Part shown: positions 33,426-40,055 of the stretch, piece by piece
Position numbering within the stretch: position 1 is the first letter of the stretch
How the letters are laid out: each line of letters opens with the position of its first letter
NCBI RefSeq assembly: GCF_001940225.2
Contig: NZ_CP135164.1
Span: forward strand, 1,488,001 to 1,552,000
Source of the DNA: Roseburia sp. 499
GTDB lineage: Bacteria; Bacillota; Clostridia; Lachnospirales; Lachnospiraceae
DNA: 64,000 nucleotides
Direction of reading: 5' to 3'
The notes under the pieces: generated by a model
Told to the model about the DNA's origin: nothing
What the model saw: only the letters and a program-made list of their open reading frames with translations
Database searches by the model: none
Made by a program: the position numbers and the translations under genes

Positions 33426-34823
33426 TTATTGCACAATCTGATTTTCTTTTATCGTAGAGGCATCTAACGCAATATGGTCATAAAGCGATAGTCCATAGCT
33501 TGTCCCTGTATCTACAATAGTATATTCTTCGTTTTGGAATAATATCTCAACCTTACGAAATACTGCATAACCCTTATTGATGTTATAAACACCTTGCAGT
33601 TTGGCTGTGGCTTCTAACGTCATAGTCTCACCGGAATCCGGCTTATTAATAGTATCACCCTTTTTCAAATCACTTCCATCAATATAATAGGAATCCTCTG
33701 TTTCATGAAATACTGTAACATCGGTAAATTCCATGGTTTTCTTTCCATCTTTAGAAACGTTCTGGCGCAACACACCATTTCCGTCGGAGTCTCCTCCTTT
33801 TGTCACATAATCCTTCGGTACTACAAAGAAAGTTTTTTCTGTCAAAGCTGTATTTGGAATTTTCAGTCCACTAGAATCCGATACCAGTAATTTAACGTCC
33901 AGATAACGATCTGATGCAAACCGAATCATAGAATTTTGAAAAGTCAAATCCAAATAATAAGAGCCTCCATGATTCAATACTTTAGAACTTCCCCAGGCTG
34001 TAGAACCATCCTTTTGAAATTCCACCTTTATATTGCTTTCTTCGGCTAAATCCACTGCCAATTGTTCGTCTATTGGTAATATCAAATCCCAATTTTCGCT
34101 ACTAATCAGCTTATATACAGGTTCTCCTGCATTCACTTTTTCTTTCGCTTGCAAATTATTTTTTACATGTTTCGCCTGGTCAAAGCTATCTTCCGTAAAG
34201 GTATCAGCAGTTGTTTCTTCCAGACCATCTGTATTATATACTACAACACCTGCCTGCGGGGCAAGATACGGATGAAAGGTTGCTACATTTCCACTATATC
34301 CGTCTAAATTAGATAAATTGCTGGCACTAAGTGCCTCCATCACAGCTGCCTCCATATCAAATTTAAAACTATATACCTGATAAAAATTTTCATCTGAATA
34401 TCCTAATACATATTCCGATGCGGTTTTTTCCAGTTCCTGATAAGATTCCTTTTGTTTAAACAATTGACCATCATTCGCATTTAATACCTGATTGTAAAAA
34501 TCACCGGTTTCATCAATGGAATATACATAGGTATCAACTCCTACCTTAGTAGCATCCTTGTTATAATAATTGATATATCCACTAATTTCTGCATTAAATA
34601 CCGTCTCTTCTCGTAAAGCAAGACCGGTAAAAGTATTATTTTGCGCTATAGTTCCCTGAGACACCTCATATACCGCCACCTGTTCTGTAGTAAAATATTG
34701 GAAAATATTATAAAGCATATAGATAAATATCATAAAAAATACGATAACACCAATATTAAGATGAGAACCTTTATGAAATTTTACAATTTTTTTATTTCTT
34801 TTTTTTGTCACAGAATTTGCCAT
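33426..34823 (-). CDS. HlyD-like membrane adaptor protein of the ylm/sepF cluster
   Basis: The 465-residue protein has a basic N-terminus, one transmembrane segment (residues 24-43, IGVIVFFMIFIYMLYNIF) and a large extracytoplasmic part. That part resembles membrane-fusion/HlyD adaptors (AVYEVSQGTIAQNNTFTG, and paired lipoyl-like segments such as SGYINYYNKDATKVGVDTYVYSI and PQAGVVVYNTDG). No ABC transporter partner is nearby. The gene is first in the ylmE-sepF-ylmH cluster, suggesting a role in division or wall assembly. The start is ambiguous (ATG 34823, or a GTG six codons in). Confidence 0.75.
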   Translation of the reverse strand: MANSVTKKRNKKIVKFHKGSHLNIGVIVFFMIFIYMLYNIFQYFTTEQVAVYEVSQGTIAQNNTFTGLALREETVFNAEISGYINYYNKDATKVGVDTYVYSIDETGDFYNQVLNANDGQLFKQKESYQELEKTASEYVLGYSDENFYQVYSFKFDMEAAVMEALSASNLSNLDGYSGNVATFHPYLAPQAGVVVYNTDGLEETTADTFTEDSFDQAKHVKNNLQAKEKVNAGEPVYKLISSENWDLILPIDEQLAVDLAEESNIKVEFQKDGSTAWGSSKVLNHGGSYYLDLTFQNSMIRFASDRYLDVKLLVSDSSGLKIPNTALTEKTFFVVPKDYVTKGGDSDGNGVLRQNVSKDGKKTMEFTDVTVFHETEDSYYIDGSDLKKGDTINKPDSGETMTLEATAKLQGVYNINKGYAVFRKVEILFQNEEYTIVDTGTSYGLSLYDHIALDASTIKENQIVQ

Positions 34824-34947
34824 CCTTATTTTTACTCGTATATTTTATTTTAACATGTTAAAACTTCAAACTCAATACTACCATGAATTTCCAACATGTT
34901 TTTCCCTATAGTGGTAATACTAAATTCATGTAAAAGGAGGAATGCAT

Positions 34948-35160
34948 ATGAATACAAGAGGTTTAGATTATACGTTATTGACCATTGTAATTATTGGTGC
35001 CATCAACTGGGGCTTAATTGGTTTATTCCGTTTTGACTTGGTCGCATTTTTATTTGGCAACATGAGCTGGCTCAGCCGTATTATTTACGGAATCGTCGGA
35101 ATCAGTGGATTATATCTTTGCAGTGCTTTTGGACGCATTCGATCCATGAACGAAGCCTGA
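34948..35160 (+). CDS. DUF378 small membrane protein
   Basis: This 70-residue protein has two transmembrane segments (TIVIIGAINWGLIGLF and SRIIYGIVGISGLYLC). INWGLIG with DLVA is the DUF378 hallmark. Function unknown; members are often stress-related membrane proteins, but this is not shown here. AAAGGAGG lies 7 nt before ATG 34948; an ATG at 34942 is too close to it. It is a lone + strand gene among - strand genes. Confidence 0.9.
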   Translation: MNTRGLDYTLLTIVIIGAINWGLIGLFRFDLVAFLFGNMSWLSRIIYGIVGISGLYLCSAFGRIRSMNEA

Positions 35161-35185
35161 AAAACAAATTTCAGTTGACAGCTTA

Positions 35186-35216
35186 AAAGGGGTTATTGCA
35201 TGGCAACAACCCCTTT
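35186..35216. terminator. Bidirectional terminator after the DUF378 gene
   Basis: AAAGGGGTT (35186-35194) pairs with AACCCCTTT (35208-35216), and an inner TTGC/GCAA stem continues it after one mismatch. It lies between converging genes. Confidence 0.85.
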
Positions 35217-35228
35217 ATCATCTGTAAC

Positions 35229-35648
35229 TTACAATGAAATAACAATTTTACTTCTTACATATTCCGGTAAATCTGCTTCATTTCTGGAAACGCTTAAAAC
35301 AAAATTTACATGAAACATTTCCCCAATTCCCTGAAGCTTTGTGATTGCACGGCATATATCATCATCATTTACTTCTGCAATAGTGAGAAAACTGTCCAAA
35401 AACATTTCTTCCAAATCATGATCTTGAGAAATAATTCCACAAATAAATCCCATAAATTCATCACAATTTGTTATGAGATAGTCGGAAACATTAATTAATC
35501 GAACTTTATTATCAAGTTCATACATATGTCTGGAACTTTTATCCAAATATACAATATTTCCATTGACTGATGCTACGTCCTGATTCACTTTGTCTAAAAG
35601 GTGCTTTGTCTTTCCTTTTCCCTTTTCACCAGCTATAATCTGTACCAT
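35229..35648 (-). CDS. Small P-loop ATP-binding protein of unknown role
   Basis: This 139-residue protein opens with a Walker A loop (IIAGEKGKGKTKHLLD). A central hydrophobic-acidic strand (FLDSFLTIAEV) could act as Walker B, and no further domain follows. Lachnospiraceae homologues are often loosely labelled as PilT-like ATPases, but it is far too short for PilT and no pilus genes are present. AGGAGGAG precedes the ATG. It is a single-gene unit between the DUF378 terminator and the carboxypeptidase gene. Confidence 0.8.
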   Translation of the reverse strand: MVQIIAGEKGKGKTKHLLDKVNQDVASVNGNIVYLDKSSRHMYELDNKVRLINVSDYLITNCDEFMGFICGIISQDHDLEEMFLDSFLTIAEVNDDDICRAITKLQGIGEMFHVNFVLSVSRNEADLPEYVRSKIVISL

Positions 35649-35737
35649 GACAATCTCCTCCTAATCTTGTTTATTTTGTATAGGAATAGTTTAATTCATG
35701 TGTACATTATAGTATATATTTACAGAAAATTCAACCT

Positions 35738-36730
35738 CTATTTCATGATTTCTCCTAACAATTCGGTCATTTCGTAATAAAGATTGTCACGACTATCCGA
35801 TTTATAAACAATAGAAATATAAGGAATTTCATCTCCCTTTTTACTATAAAGGACTAAACAGTATCCTGCGTCGTTGGTAGTTCCTGTTTTTCCTCCAATG
35901 ACATTAATACCTTCCGGAGCTGTTTCTTCCCCTTTCAAATATTTATTTGTAGTGGTCCAATCTTTTACCACTGTTTCCCCCGCAGAATTCAAAAAATTTG
36001 CTGTATGATTCTGCGTGCTAATCAATTCAACAAAACGTTCATCTTGTACGGCTGCATTGAAAATCAAGTACATATCATATACAGTTGTATAATGTTCTTC
36101 GTTATGTAATCCATGTGGATTTACAAAATGGGAATTGGTAGCTCCAAGTGCATATGCCTCTTGGGTCATCAGATTGGCAAACTCCTCTGTACTTCCTGAA
36201 ATCATATCAGCAATGACATTCGCTGCATCATTTCCACTGCAAAGAATCAAACCGTATAAAAGTTCCTGTAACGATATGGTATCGCCTACAGAAAGTCCAC
36301 AAGTAGTAGAACCTGATTCTAACTGCAATTCTTCTTCTGTTACTGTTGCAGTTGCTGCAAGATCACCATATTTTAATGCAACATATGCAGTCAAAATTTT
36401 AGTGGTACTTGCCGGATATCGTCTTTCGTAAATATTTTTTGCAAATTTCACTTCATGGTTTACCGTATCAAACAGACCTGCTGCTTCTGAAAGATTTTCG
36501 GTAACCCCTTCTGTCAAAATATTATCTGTTCCGGTTACACAAAGATTGTCTGCAAAATAAGAAACATTCTGTTCCTGAACGGAAGCGTCCATACCATAAG
36601 CACTGGTTGTATCGTATACGTTATAGGCATCTTCCAATACTTCCTGTTTGCCACATCCGCTTAACAGGAAAGAAGCTGTCAGTATCATACTGACAGCACT
36701 TGTCATTCTTTTTTTATTTATACATCTCAC
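35738..36730 (-). CDS. dacA: D-alanyl-D-alanine carboxypeptidase, lipoprotein (PBP5-like)
   Basis: This enzyme trims the terminal D-Ala from peptidoglycan pentapeptides. The 330-residue protein has a lipoprotein signal with lipobox LLSGC (Cys near residue 26). Active-site motifs are STTK (YPASTTKIL, near residue 108), SGN in the middle and KTG (GGKTGTTNDAG). It lacks the long C-terminal beta domain of E. coli PBP5. It overlaps the mgsA end by 17 nt and is last in the shape and division block. Confidence 0.92.
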   Translation of the reverse strand: MRCINKKRMTSAVSMILTASFLLSGCGKQEVLEDAYNVYDTTSAYGMDASVQEQNVSYFADNLCVTGTDNILTEGVTENLSEAAGLFDTVNHEVKFAKNIYERRYPASTTKILTAYVALKYGDLAATATVTEEELQLESGSTTCGLSVGDTISLQELLYGLILCSGNDAANVIADMISGSTEEFANLMTQEAYALGATNSHFVNPHGLHNEEHYTTVYDMYLIFNAAVQDERFVELISTQNHTANFLNSAGETVVKDWTTTNKYLKGEETAPEGINVIGGKTGTTNDAGYCLVLYSKKGDEIPYISIVYKSDSRDNLYYEMTELLGEIMK

Positions 36731-37109
36731 GCCACTCTAAATCTCCTCTATCCAATGCTCTAATTAACAATTCTGCTGTTGCAAGATTGGTAGCAAGCGG
36801 AATATTATGCGAATCGCATAAATGAATTACATTATGCACATCCGGCTCATGTGACTTTTTTGTCAACGGATCACGCAAAAAAATCACAAGGTCAATCTGG
36901 TTGTGTTCAATCTGAGCGCCTAACTGCTGTGCTCCACCTAAATGACCTGCCAAATATTTATGAATAGAAAGATTTGTTACCTCTTCAATCAAACGTCCTG
37001 TTGTACCTGTTGCATAAAGTTCATGCTTACATAATATGCCACGATAAGCAATACAGAAATTCTGCATTAACTTTTTTTTGGAATCATGCGCAATTAAACC
37101 AATATTCAT
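36714..37109 (-). CDS. mgsA: Methylglyoxal synthase MgsA, catalytic Asp replaced
   Basis: MgsA turns dihydroxyacetone phosphate into methylglyoxal and phosphate, a bypass of lower glycolysis. The 131-residue protein has the phosphate-binding YATGTTG (residues 32-38), FLRDPL with Asp80, and HEPDV with His87 and Asp90. The loop that reads GGDQQ in E. coli (Asp71, the catalytic base) reads GGAQQ here, with Ala60 encoded by GCA. This predicts much reduced activity or a shifted mechanism. It sits between rodA and dacA, overlapping the latter. Confidence 0.9.
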   Translation of the reverse strand: MNIGLIAHDSKKKLMQNFCIAYRGILCKHELYATGTTGRLIEEVTNLSIHKYLAGHLGGAQQLGAQIEHNQIDLVIFLRDPLTKKSHEPDVHNVIHLCDSHNIPLATNLATAELLIRALDRGDLEWREMYK

Positions 37110-38234
37110 TTAGAATTCTCCCTTTCCATATTTTCTGGGCTGAAGCCCTACATTCAATACCAGCCCGATGCCGATAAACAAGCTTAATAACGAAGTAAGT
37201 CCATAACTTACAAAAGGTAATGGAAGTCCGGTATTCGGCATAAGACCGGTTACTACACAAATGTTAAAAAAAGTTTGAAAGCCAATCCAAGCAGCAACTC
37301 CCCCACAAATCAATCTGCCTGCCAGATCTTTTGCTTTTCTTCCAATCATAATACATTCTATCACAATTAGCAATAATAAGATTAAAATAATTGCACTACC
37401 TACAAATCCCAGTTCCTCTCCGGCAACAGAAAAAATGAAGTCCGTTTGGGGCTCAGGAATAAAATTTCCGTTCTTTACAGAAAAAACATTATCATTATTC
37501 AATCCTTTTCCCCACAGCATACCAGAACCTATTGCCATGATGGAATTCTGCTGCTGCCATGCATTTTGGGCATATTTCTCTGGTTGCAGCCATGCCATAA
37601 TACGTAACCACTGATAATGTTCCAAAATTTTTTGATCCGGCTGTAAAATCAGATAGAGAAAAATTCCAACCGCCGGAATAGCTACTGCAAGCACTCCTCC
37701 TATTATTTTATAACTTAGTCCTGTCAAAAACAACATTACCAGAAAAATCATTGCTACAACAATACTAGTCGAAAGTGCCGGCTGTTCTTTTATCATAATC
37801 CATGGAACTGCAATCAATATACCTGCTACTATTAATAATGGAAGTTTATTGACTTTCTCATGAAACTTTGCAAAAAACCATGCAAAAAACAAAATAATAC
37901 ATACCTTTGAAAATTCCGAAGGCTGAAAGCGAAGAGGTCCAATCTCAATCCAACGTGTTGCACCACCAGCATCAGAACCTAAGATTCCAAAAGTAATCAA
38001 TCCAAGCAATACCAGATTAAAAACATAGATGAGCCAATGGAATCGAAGAACGAAGTTATAATCAAATAGCGATACGATTATCATTGCAACAATTCCTACC
38101 AGCATCCCCATAACCTGCTTGCTCTGTACAGACTGCTGAGCACTTCCGATAATACTTATTCCCAGCATAGTAAGTACTAACACATATACAATTAAACGAA
38201 AATTGTAATCCTTTACCTGATATTGTTTTAACAT
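37110..38234 (-). CDS. rodA: SEDS peptidoglycan polymerase RodA
   Basis: RodA polymerises glycan strands for lateral wall growth, paired with PBP2. The 374-residue protein has about ten transmembrane segments. Family motifs are GGATRWIEIGPLRFQPSEFSK and the catalytic Asp region FIPEPQTDFIFSVAGEELGFVG, and GLPLPFVSYG lies near the C-terminus. I favour RodA over FtsW/SpoVE because it sits with mrdA and mreBCD. It begins 11 nt after minE and abuts mgsA. Confidence 0.93.
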   Translation of the reverse strand: MLKQYQVKDYNFRLIVYVLVLTMLGISIIGSAQQSVQSKQVMGMLVGIVAMIIVSLFDYNFVLRFHWLIYVFNLVLLGLITFGILGSDAGGATRWIEIGPLRFQPSEFSKVCIILFFAWFFAKFHEKVNKLPLLIVAGILIAVPWIMIKEQPALSTSIVVAMIFLVMLFLTGLSYKIIGGVLAVAIPAVGIFLYLILQPDQKILEHYQWLRIMAWLQPEKYAQNAWQQQNSIMAIGSGMLWGKGLNNDNVFSVKNGNFIPEPQTDFIFSVAGEELGFVGSAIILILLLLIVIECIMIGRKAKDLAGRLICGGVAAWIGFQTFFNICVVTGLMPNTGLPLPFVSYGLTSLLSLFIGIGLVLNVGLQPRKYGKGEF

Positions 38235-38245
38235 ATACTACTTCC

Positions 38246-38527
38246 TTAATTTGAATTTCCGGAATGCTTCAAATCCTTAATTGGAATGTTTGCATATAAA
38301 GCCGGAACTGTTCCATTATCTCCATCAGATTCTGTCTGTGTAATTTGAATATCAAGCCCTTCCGGATCTATCTCCATATATTTCGAAATCACCTGAATAA
38401 TATCATTCTTTATTTTTTCCATTACCTCCGGAGAACAGTTTGCTCTATCCGAAACCAACAATAACTTTAGTCGGTCTTTGGCAATATCACCGGAATTTTT
38501 CTTTTTAAACAAGTCCATTAAACCCAT
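38246..38527 (-). CDS. minE: Division topological factor MinE
   Basis: MinE stimulates MinD ATPase and drives MinCD oscillation to keep the division site at midcell. The 93-residue protein has the N-terminal membrane/MinD-binding helix (LMDLFKKKNSGDIAKDRLKLLLVSDR) and the topological domain (DIIQVISKYMEIDPEGLDIQI). Possession of MinE marks this organism as using the oscillating Min system, as many Clostridia do. It lies 14 nt after minD. Confidence 0.95.
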   Translation of the reverse strand: MGLMDLFKKKNSGDIAKDRLKLLLVSDRANCSPEVMEKIKNDIIQVISKYMEIDPEGLDIQITQTESDGDNGTVPALYANIPIKDLKHSGNSN

Positions 38528-38541
38528 TTTACGGTTTCCTC

Positions 38542-39333
38542 CTAATTCTTCTTAAATAAATCCTTGAATTTTGACCATACACCAGACTTTGCTTCCAAAT
38601 CGAGGAACGGTACTTCCTCTCCAAGAATTCTACGACAAATATTTGCATAAGCTTGTCCAGCAAGGCAGTCACTTCCAACTAATGGTTCTCCCTGATTGGT
38701 AGATACAACAATTTGTTCATCATCTGGAACTGCTCCAATCAAATCAATAGCAAGAATATCCGTAACATCAGCAATAGACATCATATCGCCACGTTTTACC
38801 ATATCCATACGAAGTCTGTTAACAATCAGCTCTGTCTTTTTCAATTCGTTTGCCTCTAATAATCCAATGATGCGGTCTGCATCGCGAATAGCGGAAACCT
38901 CCGGTGTTGTTACTACCAGCGCACGGTCTGCACCTGCAATGGCATTTTTGAATCCTTGTTCAATCCCCGCTGGGCAATCTAACAAAATATAATCAAATTC
39001 TTCTCTTAATTCCTCAGTTACTTTTACCATCTGTTCCGGTGTTACAGCTGTTTTATCTCTTGTTTGTGCAGATGGAAGCAGGCATAAGTTTGGATAACGT
39101 TTATCCTTAATTAACGCCTGTTTCATACGACAGTTTCCTTCTACTACGTCCACCAAATTGTATACAATCCGGTTTTCCAATCCCATAACTACGTCAAGAT
39201 TACGCAATCCTATGTCTGTATCGATTAATACAACTTTCTTGTTTAACTGCGCAAGACCAGTTCCTACATTTGCGGTTGTAGTAGTTTTTCCTACTCCACC
39301 TTTTCCAGATGTTATTACGATTACTTCACTCAT
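38542..39333 (-). CDS. minD: Septum site-determining ATPase MinD
   Basis: MinD is a membrane-associated ATPase that recruits MinC. The 263-residue protein has the deviant Walker A KGGVGKTTTTANVG (residues 11-24), switch I/II segments (VVLIDTDIGLRNLDVVMGLE; YILLDCPAGIE) and a C-terminal amphipathic membrane-targeting helix (SKFKDLFKK). It is flanked by minC and minE in the normal order. Confidence 0.97.
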   Translation of the reverse strand: MSEVIVITSGKGGVGKTTTTANVGTGLAQLNKKVVLIDTDIGLRNLDVVMGLENRIVYNLVDVVEGNCRMKQALIKDKRYPNLCLLPSAQTRDKTAVTPEQMVKVTEELREEFDYILLDCPAGIEQGFKNAIAGADRALVVTTPEVSAIRDADRIIGLLEANELKKTELIVNRLRMDMVKRGDMMSIADVTDILAIDLIGAVPDDEQIVVSTNQGEPLVGSDCLAGQAYANICRRILGEEVPFLDLEAKSGVWSKFKDLFKKN

Positions 39334-39353
39334 TTACTATATCCTCCTGCTAT

Positions 39354-40037
39354 TTATATACTATTTAAAAGACCTTTGGTTATTGGTTCAATATAAATAT
39401 TTCCATCTTTTACAATTGCTACCTGTGGTTCTACCGGCTCTACATGTTGTTTCTTCTTTTTTCTGTCATTGCCAGTTTTATCCGCACTTCTTCCGATAAC
39501 ATCACCGATTTTAATTTGTACCGGATCCATATCAAGGGCCGCCACAAAGGCTTGTTCATTGCCATTTGCTCCTGCGTAGGCATTCCCCTTTAAGGCCCCT
39601 AGAATAACAATATTGCCTTTAGAGATTACCTTCGCTCCCGGATTCACATCACCAATAACTACCACACTGGTCTCACAGTCCAGAACCTGTCCAGACCGGA
39701 GCGTACCTTTATAAAACTCTCCTGTCTTTCCTGCTTGTTCCTCTTCGAACTGTTCTATTTTCTGACGTACCAGTTCTTCTTTTAACTGGTCATTGTCCAG
39801 AATACAAATAATTTGTACAGAGCTATTCTCTGTAATAGCCTCCACAATCTGAAATTCTTCTTCCTGTGTGAGTTTTCTTCCTTCAAAAGAAATCGCCATT
39901 TTAGCATTTTTGAAAAAACTCTCTGATTCCTTAAATTTATCAATGATACACTGCAACAATTCTTTGAATTCCATGTCATCATTCAGAATCAGATTAATTC
40001 CATATTTATTACTTTTTAGTACAACTGGTTGCTGCAT
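39354..40037 (-). CDS. minC: Septum formation inhibitor MinC
   Basis: MinC blocks FtsZ assembly away from midcell. In the 227-residue protein the N-terminal FtsZ-binding domain is followed by the C-terminal beta-helix with turn motifs GTLRSGQVLDCETSVVVIGDVNPGAKVIS and GNIVILGALKGNAYAG. I use ATG 40037, 7 to 9 nt after GGAGGG; an upstream in-frame ATG (40052) overlaps that site. It follows mrdA by 18 nt. Confidence 0.95.
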   Translation of the reverse strand: MQQPVVLKSNKYGINLILNDDMEFKELLQCIIDKFKESESFFKNAKMAISFEGRKLTQEEEFQIVEAITENSSVQIICILDNDQLKEELVRQKIEQFEEEQAGKTGEFYKGTLRSGQVLDCETSVVVIGDVNPGAKVISKGNIVILGALKGNAYAGANGNEQAFVAALDMDPVQIKIGDVIGRSADKTGNDRKKKKQHVEPVEPQVAIVKDGNIYIEPITKGLLNSI

Positions 40038-40055
40038 ATCCTGTCCCTCCAACTC

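Noticed and set aside
35229..35648. PilT twitching-motility ATPase
   Set aside because: It is only 139 residues with a Walker A loop, no other PilT domains and no pilus genes nearby.
39158..39499. 113-residue frame on the + strand opposite minD/minC
   Set aside because: Shadow of two well-supported genes on the other strand; no ribosome site or recognisable protein features.
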